Positions 1 through 8,371 are shown, counted from the first letter of the stretch. The stretch is DNA of 64,000 nucleotides from an uncultured Acidobacteriota bacterium (GCA_902826685.1 CADEFT010000003.1:90902-154901), one strand, 5' to 3'. The notes: generated from the letters alone by a model not told the origin. A program made the numbers and translations.

Positions 1-353
1 TCAACGCCCGTCAAGAAGCCCTTGTCGATGGCCAGTCCGATTGCCGTTGAAGTAAAGCTCTTTGTTACGGAGGCAATGTCGTGCACTTCCCGGCCCTGAT
101 ACGGCCAGAAGTAGGCTTCGAGCACCATAACGCCGTTCCTCACGATCAGAAAGCTGTGCAGCGGGATTCGTTTCGCCCGAACGTAATCGACCGCTTCTGC
201 CAATACCGCCGAATCCAAACCCTGGCTCTCGGGGCTCGCGACCTTCCACTTCGATCCGGGAAGCTCATTCGCAGCGGCCAATGACCGAAACCAAATGAAC
301 AGAACGATGCTGAGCGACCAAACTGCAAGCAGCGAGCGTGTGAGTCTCAGCAT
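1..353 (-). CDS. Serine hydrolase (beta-lactamase/transpeptidase fold), C-terminus off the window
   Basis: Partial gene running off the left edge; only its first 117 codons are present. Reading from the ATG at 353 gives a hydrophobic signal-like N-terminus (residues about 5-28), then a segment ending in S-V-T-K at residues 95-98. That is the SxxK nucleophile motif of class C beta-lactamase and penicillin-binding-like serine hydrolases, and the preceding segment (a short strand of the L-I-V-R-N-G type, then Y-F-W-P-Y) is typical of the family. It is probably an exported hydrolase or esterase of unknown substrate. The second and third catalytic motifs lie outside the window, so the specific enzyme cannot be named. 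Confidence 0.8.
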   Translation of the reverse strand, partial: MLRLTRSLLAVWSLSIVLFIWFRSLAAANELPGSKWKVASPESQGLDSAVLAEAVDYVRAKRIPLHSFLIVRNGVMVLEAYFWPYQGREVHDIASVTKSFTSTAIGLAIDKGFLTGV

Positions 354-397
354 AATCACTCTGAATCTATCATTCTCCCGATAAACGCCATAGTGTC

Positions 398-1772
398 CAC
401 TGGGTGAGTTTGAGATCAGTGCTGTCCAAATTGGGTAGTGGAGATGTTGTGGGGTGTTGGGATCATTAGGGTTGTTTAGGCGAAAACGGGCAACGCCAGA
501 GCAGGTTGGGGAATAGAGCGATCCGCCTGCTGTCCAGATTCGCCGGGAACGCCGTCGAACAGGGGCAGAGTCGCTACCTGCGGCTGGGGCTGCTCGAACG
601 GATGATCCAGGAAGCGCCAAAGACCGCGGTAGACGAAGATTTGTTGTCGCAGCAGAGCCATCAGACGGGACATGTGCCAGGCGCGCTTACTCCGCAACTG
701 CAGGAACTTCACCAATAACAGGGCGATCAGCGCCGTCCAAATCTGGATCTTGAGGGCGTTGGCGGAAGTGCCTACAAAGGTCTTCACGCGAAGGTTCTGC
801 TTCAGCAGCCGAAAAAACTCCTCGATCCGCCAGCGTTGACGGTATATTTCGGCGATGGTGGTGGCTGGCAACTCCAGATGGTTGGTGAGGAACACGAACT
901 CGCGCTTGCTTTCGGCGTCCCAGAACGTGATGCGCCGGAAGTAGACGTCGCGCTGCTGGCGAGCTTGGGTGGTGAAGCTGATCACTTCATCCCGCTGCAC
1001 GCCGTCGCCGATGGCAGGCCTCGTCTCGACGACCACCACGCTGGCACCCTCCTTCAAACGCGTGACGAACCACACGCCCTGCTCGCCCAGCCGGGCGAAC
1101 CACTCGTAGTCGTTGTAGCCGCGATCCACCACCAGCATGGTGTCCGGCGCCAACTGCAGGGAACGGGCAACATCGATGTCGCCGGTCTTGCCATCGCTGA
1201 TCACGGCAAATTGCGGCAGGCAGCCATCGTGATCCAAAAGCAAGTGGATCTTGACCGCTCCCTTGGTCGTCTTGTACTTGGCCCAGTCGAAAACCCGGGC
1301 ACACAAATCAATCACCGTCGAGTCCAGGCTGAGCAGTTTTCCCGGTAGTGAAAACTGCCGCGCCGATTTCCCGGCCAAGCCTAACTGGCCCTGCAGATAG
1401 GGCAGCAGAAACTGAAACAGGTCCTGATAAATCTCCCACGGCCGATGGGCGTTGGCGTAGGCCAGCGTGGAATGCCCGGGCGCCTCCGACAAGCCCAGGT
1501 GCTTCAGTTTGCCTTCGCTGGCCCTGTAAGCCTTCGCTGATCTCGCGCAGGCTCTTGGCTTGGCCCAGATGGCAAAACAACATGGCCACGGTCTGCCCCC
1601 AGCAACTGAACCCCCGCGCGTGCCGTTCTCCTTGCCGGGCGGCGACGATGCGGGCGAACGCCGGGCGCGGAATCAATTGCAACATCTGGCTGAAAATGCT
1701 CGATACTGTCATGAGGGGGTGCGCTCCTGTTTGGTTGAATGTGTTCTTGCGGAACCTCACTCACCCTATCAG
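398..1772. mobile_element. IS4-type insertion sequence (candidate limits)
   Basis: The transposase at 476-1712 has the DDE and YREK arrangement of the IS4 family. At 401-409 the plus strand reads TGGGTGAGT, and the reverse complement of 1759-1772 reads TGATAGGGTGAGT. These share GGGTGAGT in inverted orientation and would give an element of about 1.37 kb, a normal size for IS4. The terminal match is imperfect, and I see no clear flanking target duplication, so the ends are tentative. The element sits between the serine hydrolase start and the KTSC gene stop and does not obviously break either. Confidence 0.45.
476..1712 (-). pseudogene. IS4-family DDE transposase, frameshifted
   Basis: Transposase read in two frames. 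The N-terminal frame starts at ATG 1712 (M-T-V-S-S-I-F-S-Q) and carries the conserved IS4 N-terminal domain as far as L-R-E-I-S-E-G-L. Near 1528 the reading must move by +1 at a GGG run to continue as S-E-G-K-L-K-H-L-G-L and then H-S-T-L-A-Y-A-N. The second frame encodes the catalytic core: D in L-D-S-T-V-I-D, D in V-V-D-R-G-Y, and the C-terminal signature Y-x2-R-x3-E-x6-K (Y-R-Q-R-W-R-I-E-E). A one-base insertion in GGG is the simplest explanation, so the element is probably inactive on its own. A +1 programmed shift would be unusual for this family but cannot be excluded. Confidence 0.85.
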
Positions 1773-1794
1773 CCGGCCGCCCCTGAATACCAGC

Positions 1795-2046
1795 CTATTG
1801 TCCTGCTCGCTTGGTCCGGTTGCCAGGGCGTGATGCTGATTGCCGGAGAGCGGTGAAATCATCGCGGGTTTCGTCGTTGAAGTACCGCCCTTTGGATTCG
1901 GCGCGCATCAGTTTCTCAAAGACCGCTACTGGCACGTCGAGGTACTGATAGACAACTCCGGACGTGAACTCGATTTCAAGCACCTTCTCGGCGGAGTTAT
2001 AACCAACCGAGCGCATCGTGCTGGAATCGACTGCCGTCCGCCTCAT
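1795..2046 (-). CDS. KTSC domain protein
   Basis: An 83-residue protein starting at ATG 2046. It begins M-R-R-T-A-V-D-S-S-T and continues with S-V-G-Y-N, L-E-I-E-F, G-V-V-Y-Q-Y and G-R-Y-F-N. This matches the small KTSC domain, which normally carries a K-T-S-C-like loop (S-K-G-R-Y here). The domain is widespread, sometimes fused to lysyl-tRNA synthetase or associated with RNA metabolism, but its biochemical role is not settled. Frames upstream of 2046 do not look coding. The stop codon lies about 20 bp from the candidate IS end, so the element landed just downstream without truncating the gene. Confidence 0.8.
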   Translation of the reverse strand: MRRTAVDSSTMRSVGYNSAEKVLEIEFTSGVVYQYLDVPVAVFEKLMRAESKGRYFNDETRDDFTALRQSASRPGNRTKRAGQ

Positions 2047-2177
2047 CCTTGCTCTATATTCTCGCGCGGATGACGCCGTGAGTCTCGCCCTAATTTGGAC
2101 AGGCCTGGTTTGAGATCGTCTCCTTCGCAAGAATTTTCTTTCGTAATGGATCGGCGTATGGCAGCCCGCATTGATGT

Positions 2178-2262
2178 ACACCAAGAAAATACGCGGCTTC
2201 CACGCTGAGCGCCAGGAAGCCAGTCCAAGGAACTTCCAATGAAACAACGAATCTCAAAACTC
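2178..2262 (-). repeat. Degenerate copy of the glnA terminator and 3' end
   Basis: This 85-bp stretch aligns with 8370-8455, which holds the glnA transcription terminator and the last codons of glnA. Shared blocks include ACGCGGCTTCC, GAGCGCC, GGAAGCC and GTCCAA, and then the CAACGAA region. I estimate 75-80 percent identity by eye. The 3' arm of the hairpin is broken (GGAAGCCAGT instead of GGAAGCCGCG), so it is unlikely to work as a terminator. No glutamine synthetase coding sequence lies beyond the few end codons. It is part of a stretch (2047-2522) with no intact gene. Confidence 0.6.
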
Positions 2263-2275
2263 AGCACTATCTAGA

Positions 2276-2518
2276 TTGGCGTCGGGGCCAACTGGGAGGC
2301 GCGGCGGCATACGCAGTGGCCGGCGTGGATTCACGCTCGAAGCGTTGGTAAGCGCGGGTCTGCTGTGGGTGGTAAGGGCGTTCGGCGCCATCGTGGGCAT
2401 GGCCTACATCTGGTTCTCAAAGGAAGAATTCACCTACGAGCTGCCGTTCGGCACGTTTCCGGGATTGGCGGCGGTGGCGCGCCTATACTTGAATCGTCTA
2501 CAATTGACGGTAATATAG
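2276..2518 (+). pseudogene. Chimeric remnant: prepilin N-terminus joined to a prepilin-peptidase-like C-terminus
   Basis: An 80-codon open frame with only a TTG start. Its first part (R-S-G-R-R-G-F-T-L-E-A-L) closely resembles the type IV prepilin cleavage/methylation motif G-F-T-L-x-E and matches the N-terminus of the pseudopilin at 22443-22847 (R-S-G-R-R-G-F-T-L-I-E-L). The second part (G-A-I-V-G-M-A, then E-L-P-F-G-T-F-P-G-L-A-A-V) resembles the C-terminal membrane segment of A24 prepilin peptidases, where P-F-G-T/P-F-L is conserved. A functional protein of this composition is unlikely. It is best read as fused debris. Confidence is moderate because the fragments are short. Confidence 0.45.
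2489..2516 (+). promoter_or_regulatory. Candidate promoter for the PadR/ADOP operon
   Basis: TTGAAT at 2489-2494 and TAATAT at 2511-2516 are separated by 16 bp, resembling sigma-70 -35 and -10 boxes. The PadR start codon is at 2523, so transcription would begin at or very near the ATG and the mRNA would be nearly leaderless. No strong ribosome binding site is visible before this ATG, which agrees. Based on base pattern only. Confidence 0.4.
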
Positions 2519-2522
2519 GTAT

Positions 2523-2852
2523 ATGGCAAAGCCAACCGATTTCGTCCAAGGCACTCTCGATCTGCTGATCCTCAAAACGATCTCGCTTGAGCCGAAACAC
2601 GGCTGGGCGATCGCCAAGCGCATCCAACAGGTTTCCAAGGAGGCTCTCCAGATCCAGCAGGGCTCCCTCTATCCGGCGCTGCACCGGCTGGAGCAGCAGG
2701 CCTGGATCAAAGCCGAATGGCGGCCGGCCGAGAGCGGGCGCATGGCGAAGTTTTACTCCCTCACCCGTTCGGGAAGAAAGCAACTGGAACGGGAACTGGC
2801 GAACTGGACTCGTCTGTCGACGGCGATCAACATCGTGATCCAGGAGGTTTAG
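2523..2852 (+). CDS. PadR-family transcriptional regulator
   Basis: A 109-residue protein with the compact PadR winged helix: G-T-L-D-L-L-I-L-K-T near residues 10-19, H-G-W-A-I-A-K-R-I, G-S-L-Y-P-A-L-H-R-L-E recognition helix near 45-57, then the Y-S-L-T-x-x-G-R-K wing. It probably binds as a dimer and represses its own operon. The stop is followed after three bases by the ADOP permease start at 2856, so the two are co-transcribed. This regulator-permease pairing is a recurrent acidobacterial arrangement; the effector is unknown. A paralogous pair lies at 43194-46138. Confidence 0.93.
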   Translation: MAKPTDFVQGTLDLLILKTISLEPKHGWAIAKRIQQVSKEALQIQQGSLYPALHRLEQQAWIKAEWRPAESGRMAKFYSLTRSGRKQLERELANWTRLSTAINIVIQEV

Positions 2853-2855
2853 CGG

Positions 2856-5573
2856 ATGCGGATTCTGGAGAAAGCCCGTTTGCGGCTCCGGTCGCTGTTC
2901 GGCCGTCCCAGGGCCGATTTCGAACTCGACGAGGAACTGCGTTTCCACCTGGACCAGCTCTCCGAGGAGAACGTAGCGGCCGGTATGCCACCCGAAGAGG
3001 CCCGCCGGGCCGCGCAGCGCGCGATGGGAGGCATCGCGCAATACAAGGAGGAGTGCCGCGATATGCGCCGCGTAAACCTGATCGAGGATTTCGTGCAAGA
3101 CCTGCGCTACGCGATTCGATCGTTAGCGAAGAGTCCAGGGTTCACCGCAATTGTCGTGGCCACTCTGGCGCTTGGCATTGGAGCGAACACGGCCATCTTC
3201 ACGATCGTGCATGGAGTTCTGCTAAGACCGCTCGACTATCCGAAACCCGACCGGTTGGTGTACCTGACCGCGGAATCCGCGGCCACCGGCGGCACACAGA
3301 GTGCGCTGTCGGCGGCCGAGTACAGGGAGTTCCGGCAGATGAGCCGGTCGTTCACAGCCGTCGGCGCGTATTCGACCGGCGGCGCGGCGTACACAACCGG
3401 CGAGGTCAACCTGTCGGCTGGAGAACGGCCGGTGCGGGTGCGGTCGATTTCGGCCGATGCGCAATTGTTTGAGGCGCTCGGCATTCCCCCTCAACAAGGA
3501 CGGTTGTTCCGCGACGAGGAGACTTCCCGTTGGACGGGAACGCTGCCACCGCCGATCGCGATTCTCTCGGACCGGTTGTGGCGTACGGCATTCGGAGGAC
3601 GGCCGGTCGTTGGACAAAAGGTGGGTATCGAGGGGCGCCCGCACGAAATCGTTGGGATCATGCCGCCCGGAGCCGACCTGATGGATCATCACCCCGAGGT
3701 TTGGCTGCCGCTTTGGCTCCATCCGAACATGGCCAGTGAGCGCGGCGCGCACGTCCTGTACGCCGTTGGGCGGCTGAAGGAAGGCATCACCTTCGAGGCG
3801 GCGCGGACGGAGTTGAGCGCCTTCGTCGAAAACTGGGGCGGGCGGACCGGCACCAAAGAGCATGTGCCCTCCAACCGTTGGCTGAGCCCGGCAGACCACA
3901 CCCTTCGATTGCAGACGTTGCAAGAGGCGGTCGCCGGGAGTTCCAGCCGGCCTTTGTGGGTCCTGCAGGCGGCGGCCGGGTTCGTGCTGCTGATCGTGTG
4001 CGCGAATCTGGCCAACCTGACGATGGCGCGAGCCGGGTCGCGGAAACGGGAGTTTGTACTGCGCGCGGCTCTTGGCGCGAGCCGCTTCCGGCTGATCCGG
4101 CAGTCGGTAACCGAGAGCGTTGTGATGTCGGGAGCGGGCGGCCTCCTGGGTGTATGGCTGGCGAGCGTCGGCGTTCGGGCGCTGGTCCGTGCCTACCCGG
4201 GTAGCCTTCCCCGGACGGACGGCCTTGTGGCCGGCCTGCCCGTTCTGCTGGTTACACTCGGCCTCTCGACCGGGACGGCGCTGCTTTTCGGACTGGTGTC
4301 GCTTGGGCGTGGGAGAACGTCCGGCATGGTGATGGCACTCAAGGAGGGCGGAAGAGGTTCGAGCGGTGCGTGGCGCAGGTACGCCCGCCGTGGACTGGTG
4401 ATCGCCCAGGTCGCTTTTGCCGCGGTGCTGGCAATCGGCGCGGCGCTGTTGGCGCAGACGGTGTACCACCTCACCAGGGCCGATGCGGGATTCGACCGGT
4501 CGCGGCTGGCCACGTTCTCGATGACATTGCCGATGGCAACTTTCGAGCCGGACACGCGGGCGCAGGCCTATCAACGCGTCCTCGAAAGGCTTCGCCCGGT
4601 GCCGGGCGTGCTGGCAACGGCGGCCATGTCGGGGTTGCCGCCGAATCGAACCGCCGATGCGATCGGCACCGTCTTCGAGAATCACCTGCCGGGCGACGGC
4701 AGGCCTTCGGAAATCGTCGACTATTACCAATTGGTGATGGGCGACTACTTCGGGACCATGGGGATCCCGCTGATCGCGGGCCGCGGCTTTGAACCAACCG
4801 GCAATGCGTCGCAGGGCAAGGTGGCGGTGGTCAATGAGACTTTGGCGAAAAGGATCTGGAAAGGGCAGGATCCGATAGGCCGGCGGCTGCGGCCTCCGGG
4901 CGGTTGGTTTGGCGCCGGCGGCGCTGTCTGGCATACGGTGATCGGAGTGGCCAAGGACGTCAGGCAGCAAGGAGTGGATCGCCCGGCGGGCGCGGAAATC
5001 TACATATCCCTGGACCAGCATGGCGTCGCGCCGCCCAGCATGAACGTGGTCATGCGAACGACGCTGCCAACGGGCGCGCTGGCTGGAACGATCGAGCGGG
5101 TGGTGCGGGAGGTGGACGCGTCCGTTCCGGTGGTGGGACTTCGCGATATGGATTCGGTGTTCGCCGAATCGATTCGCCGGCCGAGACTGCTGGCGCGGCT
5201 ATTGGGTGCTTTCGCCGGACTGGCGCTGCTACTGGCGGCGATCGGCACCTATGGCGTGCTCTCCTACATGGTGACCGAGCGGCGGCGCGAGATCGGAATT
5301 CGAGTCGCCCTGGGCGCTGCTCGCTTGAGCGTGCTCACGCAGATCCTGAAGCAGGGGCTTGAGGTCACCGCGCTCGGTGCCGCCGTTGGAGTGGTGGGCG
5401 CGCTGGCCGTAAACCGGCTGATGGCGTCGATGCTGTTTGGTGTGCAGCCAGCCGACACCGTGACGATCGCCGTTGTGATGGCCACGATTCTGGCGGTGGC
5501 GGTGGTGGCCAGTTGGGTGCCTGCGTGGCGCGCTTCGCGGGTGGACCCAAGCGTTGTGCTGAGGGAGGACTGA
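2856..5573 (+). CDS. ADOP-family ABC transporter permease (MacB/FtsX type)
   Basis: A 905-residue membrane protein. Residues about 15-90 form the soluble N-terminal segment typical of the ADOP family (D-E-E-L-R-F-H-L-D, then D-L-R-Y-A-I-R-S-L). A transmembrane helix and a MacB-like periplasmic domain follow. Two FtsX-type permease blocks end the two halves: L-L-I-V-C-A-N-L-A-N-L near residue 380 and the C-terminal R-R-R-E-I-G-I-R-V-A-L-G-A signature near residue 810. No ATPase gene is adjacent, so an ATP-binding partner must come from elsewhere, or the protein acts with a shared one. It ends W-R-A-S-R-V-D-P, as is usual for the family. Substrate unknown. Confidence 0.92.
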   Translation: MRILEKARLRLRSLFGRPRADFELDEELRFHLDQLSEENVAAGMPPEEARRAAQRAMGGIAQYKEECRDMRRVNLIEDFVQDLRYAIRSLAKSPGFTAIVVATLALGIGANTAIFTIVHGVLLRPLDYPKPDRLVYLTAESAATGGTQSALSAAEYREFRQMSRSFTAVGAYSTGGAAYTTGEVNLSAGERPVRVRSISADAQLFEALGIPPQQGRLFRDEETSRWTGTLPPPIAILSDRLWRTAFGGRPVVGQKVGIEGRPHEIVGIMPPGADLMDHHPEVWLPLWLHPNMASERGAHVLYAVGRLKEGITFEAARTELSAFVENWGGRTGTKEHVPSNRWLSPADHTLRLQTLQEAVAGSSSRPLWVLQAAAGFVLLIVCANLANLTMARAGSRKREFVLRAALGASRFRLIRQSVTESVVMSGAGGLLGVWLASVGVRALVRAYPGSLPRTDGLVAGLPVLLVTLGLSTGTALLFGLVSLGRGRTSGMVMALKEGGRGSSGAWRRYARRGLVIAQVAFAAVLAIGAALLAQTVYHLTRADAGFDRSRLATFSMTLPMATFEPDTRAQAYQRVLERLRPVPGVLATAAMSGLPPNRTADAIGTVFENHLPGDGRPSEIVDYYQLVMGDYFGTMGIPLIAGRGFEPTGNASQGKVAVVNETLAKRIWKGQDPIGRRLRPPGGWFGAGGAVWHTVIGVAKDVRQQGVDRPAGAEIYISLDQHGVAPPSMNVVMRTTLPTGALAGTIERVVREVDASVPVVGLRDMDSVFAESIRRPRLLARLLGAFAGLALLLAAIGTYGVLSYMVTERRREIGIRVALGAARLSVLTQILKQGLEVTALGAAVGVVGALAVNRLMASMLFGVQPADTVTIAVVMATILAVAVVASWVPAWRASRVDPSVVLRED

Positions 5574-5630
5574 GTCCGGTTCCATTTTTCCTATCTTTGC
5601 CTGGACAATGCCGGTACTCTGGGCTCTATT

Positions 5631-6095
5631 GTGCGAATCCTCATGGCGATGCTTGCCTTGGCCGGTATGACGCGTTTGGCGGCGGCGGCGTTCGACGATG
5701 CACTGATCGCTCAGGAGCGATCGGCTCTGGACCGCTGGGGGAAGGGCGACCCTGGCGGCTACCTGTCGATGTACGATCCTGGGATCACCTACTTCGATCC
5801 CGCCCGGGAAACGCGCGCCGATGGGCTCCCCGCCATGGAGGTCTATTACGCGCCGATCGCGGGAAAGATCAAAGTGGTGAAGTACGAAATGATCGCGCCA
5901 AAGGTACAACGCCGCGGCGGAATGGCCGTGCTGAGTTACCAACTGATCAGCCATGGCGTTCTGGCCTCCGGGAAGCCGTATACCGTTCGTTGGAATTCGA
6001 CGAAGGTTTATGCGCGCTCGGGGAAGAACTGGAAGCTGATCCACGACCATTGGTCGTACATCAAGCCTGAGTTGAAAACACCGAGTCCGGAATAG
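5631..6095 (+). CDS. Secreted NTF2-like (SnoaL/DUF4440) protein
   Basis: A 154-residue product from GTG 5631 with a hydrophobic signal peptide (M-L-A-L-A-G-M-T-R-L-A-A-A-A). The mature part has the cone-shaped NTF2/SnoaL pattern: an N-terminal helix ending R-W-G-K-G-D-P-G-G-Y-L, then D-P-G-I-T-Y-F-D, and terminal strands with W-K-L-I-H-D-H-W-S. Members of this superfamily are enzymes or ligand-binding proteins, and the sequence alone does not tell which. It lies 57 bp after the ADOP permease, and the next gene begins 9 bp after its stop, suggesting co-transcription with the AraC regulator. An alternative start is the ATG at 5643. Confidence 0.75.
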   Translation: MRILMAMLALAGMTRLAAAAFDDALIAQERSALDRWGKGDPGGYLSMYDPGITYFDPARETRADGLPAMEVYYAPIAGKIKVVKYEMIAPKVQRRGGMAVLSYQLISHGVLASGKPYTVRWNSTKVYARSGKNWKLIHDHWSYIKPELKTPSPE

Positions 6096-6104
6096 ACTGG
6101 AAGA

Positions 6105-6938
6105 ATGAAGGCGAGATACCGCGAGTACGCACCCAGTGCCGCTCTGAAGGACGCGGTTCGCGCGATCTTTACTTTTTCCATGGGAAGCGGCGGCTTTGAA
6201 GAAGGTTCAAGACCCTTCTGGTCGAGTCTTTGGGCGGACGCCCACGCGTCGGTGGTTTTCTGCTCCGGCGGCGGCTATTCGATTGAAGGCCTGTGGCACC
6301 CCGCGGGACCGCGTTCTCATGTCATCGGCCCGATGAGCCAGTCCCGCCGGACCACGCCAGACAGTTGTTTCAAGCAAGTGGGCGCGTACTTCACGGCGCA
6401 GGGAGTGGGCCGGTTCTTCGATTCTCCGGCTGAGTTGGCGGACCGTGTGACGGCGCTGGAGGACCTCTGGGGCGCGGCGGCTCGGAGCTTCGACGAGCGG
6501 CTGGGAGAGATGGCGGACGATCGCGAACGGGCCCTGGCACTGGACACGTTCTTATCGCACCGCATCCCGTCGCGAACAGCATTGCGGGGCGGGTTCGACC
6601 TGGCTCCGCTGACGAGTTTCGCCCGGCTGAGAGCGGGACGGTTGTCGGTGGAAGAGATGGCGGACCTCGCCGGCGTTTCCAGGCAACACCTGGCGCGAGA
6701 ATTCGTCAAGCAAACCGGAGTGGGCCCGAAGCTCTACCTGCGGCTCACGCGATTCCGGGCGGTAGCGGGCGGCTCGCTAAGAGCAGACGCCGGCTGGGCC
6801 GACCTGGCGCTTCGAGCCGGATACGCGGATCAATCCCACATGATCGCGGACTTCCGGAGATTTGGTGGAGCGACTCCAGCCCGGCTGGTGCGCGCCGATA
6901 CGTTTCATCCCTTCCGGTGGCGGGGAAGCCGGGCTTAA
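6105..6938 (+). CDS. AraC-family transcriptional regulator
   Basis: A 277-residue protein whose C-terminal third is an AraC double helix-turn-helix: L-S-V-E-E-M-A-D-L-A-G-V-S-R-Q-H-L-A-R-E-F, then a second motif A-D-L-A-L-R-A-G-Y-A-D-Q-S-H-M, ending F-R-R-F-G-G-A-T-P-A. The N-terminal region has the G-x-x-x-x-R-F-F-D-S-P-A-E-L pattern of the DUF6597-like sensing domain found in many AraC regulators. Ligand unknown. The start ATG at 6105 follows the NTF2-like gene closely. The stop abuts the convergent DoxX-like gene, leaving no room for a terminator. Confidence 0.9.
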   Translation: MKARYREYAPSAALKDAVRAIFTFSMGSGGFEEGSRPFWSSLWADAHASVVFCSGGGYSIEGLWHPAGPRSHVIGPMSQSRRTTPDSCFKQVGAYFTAQGVGRFFDSPAELADRVTALEDLWGAAARSFDERLGEMADDRERALALDTFLSHRIPSRTALRGGFDLAPLTSFARLRAGRLSVEEMADLAGVSRQHLAREFVKQTGVGPKLYLRLTRFRAVAGGSLRADAGWADLALRAGYADQSHMIADFRRFGGATPARLVRADTFHPFRWRGSRA

Positions 6939-7646
6939 TTAAGGCCCTGCAGCGGCTTTCCTTGCCGTCTGGTATTCCTTCAGGCAGGCATTGAGTGGGC
7001 TGCCCTGTTTGTAGATACAGTCGCAGAAGGTCTGGCAGAAACTGCCCTGGCCCTTGCACTGGTTCGCGCATTCCTCCGCGTCGTTTCCGGGCGTGATATC
7101 GAACAGGACGCCACCGGCAATCACTACGGTTATGACGGCCGCGAGAACACAGCCAAAGAACAAGGCGGGGAACCTGCCGGCCGCCGGCGCCTGGCGGCCT
7201 TCGACGCGCGGGCTGGGAAGCAAGATCTGTTTCAGCCGGTCATAGTCTAATGCCAGCAGGAACAGGTTCGCCAGGATCATCAGCGTTACGATGCGGATGC
7301 CGTTGAAGCGCGTCGCGTAGTCCAGGACGCAAATGTTGAGGATGATGGGGAAGTAGCAGAGCGCGCCCAGAAGCGCCGTTCTGGGAATGAGTAACAGAAG
7401 CGCCGTCGTCAATTGACCGGTGCCGATGAACGTGTAGTAGTAACCGGTGAGGAGCAAAGCGTCGAAATAGTGGCCGAGGGGATGATTGGAGGGCAGGCCG
7501 GTGAATCGCTCCCCCGTCACTTTGACAATGCCAGATGGAATGAATCCCAGGGCCAAGACGATACGGCAGAAAACGGCGAACCAGCGAATCCACTTGTTAG
7601 ACTTCATTTCGCCGTGCAGGCGTTCGAAGCCGGTGAGCAGCGTCAT
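6939..7646 (-). CDS. DoxX-like membrane protein with a cysteine-rich twin-CX3C tail
   Basis: A 235-residue protein with four DoxX/SURF4-like membrane segments: residues about 23-45 (G-F-I-P-S-G-I-V-K), 62-88, 90-110 and 118-135. A fifth helix lies near 160-185. The last 45 residues form a polar tail with six cysteines: C-A-N-Q-C, six residues, C-Q-T-F-C-D-C, then a further C. The C-x3-C/C-x3-C spacing resembles a helical hairpin held by disulfides. DoxX relatives act in quinone or thiol redox chemistry, and the tail could be a redox or metal site, but this is inference. ATG 7607 (M-K-S-N-K-W) is an alternative start. Confidence 0.75.
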   Translation of the reverse strand: MTLLTGFERLHGEMKSNKWIRWFAVFCRIVLALGFIPSGIVKVTGERFTGLPSNHPLGHYFDALLLTGYYYTFIGTGQLTTALLLLIPRTALLGALCYFPIILNICVLDYATRFNGIRIVTLMILANLFLLALDYDRLKQILLPSPRVEGRQAPAAGRFPALFFGCVLAAVITVVIAGGVLFDITPGNDAEECANQCKGQGSFCQTFCDCIYKQGSPLNACLKEYQTARKAAAGP

Positions 7647-7834
7647 GGGAAGGTAGAGATAGTATGGGCGGAATTGCGCTGTTTCGTCAAGTACTTTTTA
7701 TCGCAGAGAGAACGACAGCACAGTCTGGTATTCTGTATTCGTGATTGGTTGATCGCTCCAAGCCCGGTGCCCGTTCTCGATGAGCACGGGTGAAGTGTCT
7801 GCTTAGTTCATGCCAAGTTGGAGCTTAAACAATC

Positions 7835-8371
7835 ATGTTCCTGAAATCGGTATCATCGGACGGACCGGTCCGCATTCGAATGGAAGACCTTGCCGCCGCG
7901 GCGGACGTGCCTTCGATTCGCGCTGTCCACGAGGCCGCATTCGGCGGTTGCGAAGAGGCAGACCTTGTCGACAACCTGCGGGCGAATGGCGCTCTCGTTT
8001 CCATGGTGGCGGAATCCGAGTTGGGCATTGTTGGCCACATCCTCTTCAGCCGGATGTGGATCCAAACGCCTTCTCAACGCGTAGCGGCGACGGCCCTGGC
8101 GCCTGTCGGCGTGCTTCCCGAGTGTCAGCGAAAAGGGATCGGCGGGCGCCTGATTGCCGAGGGCCTGGAGTGGCTACGGCAACGGGAGGAATGCATCGTG
8201 ATCGTGGTGGGGCATCCGAGTTACTACCCTCGATTCGGATTCTCGACAGGCAAGGCAGCCTTGCTCGAATCGCCTTTCCCTCGTGAGGCGTTCCTGGCAC
8301 TCGAACTCGTCGAGGGTGCGCTTGCCGGTGTTCACGGGCCGGTGGTCTATCCTCCGGCGTTTGGCCTGTAA
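7835..8371 (+). CDS. GNAT-family N-acetyltransferase
   Basis: A 178-residue protein with the GNAT acetyl-CoA motif: the V-G-V-L-P-E strand followed by C-Q-R-K-G-I-G-G-R-L (Q/R-x-x-G-x-G/A) near residues 95-108. It continues V-I-V-V-G-H-P-S-Y-Y-P-R-F-G-F, typical of the YhbS-like group. Substrate cannot be predicted. The N-terminal I-R-A-V-H-E-A-A-F segment is the usual first helix. It is a single gene; its last codon lies at the A-run that forms the tail of the convergent glnA terminator. Confidence 0.88.
   Translation: MFLKSVSSDGPVRIRMEDLAAAADVPSIRAVHEAAFGGCEEADLVDNLRANGALVSMVAESELGIVGHILFSRMWIQTPSQRVAATALAPVGVLPECQRKGIGGRLIAEGLEWLRQREECIVIVVGHPSYYPRFGFSTGKAALLESPFPREAFLALELVEGALAGVHGPVVYPPAFGL

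Noticed and set aside
1500..1540. Programmed frameshift in the IS transposase
   Set aside because: The required shift is +1 at a plain GGG, not a known -1 slippery heptamer; decay is simpler.
3222..5021. Minus-strand frame of 599 codons across the ADOP gene
   Set aside because: Shadow of the GC-rich permease gene; low-complexity Arg/His-rich translation.
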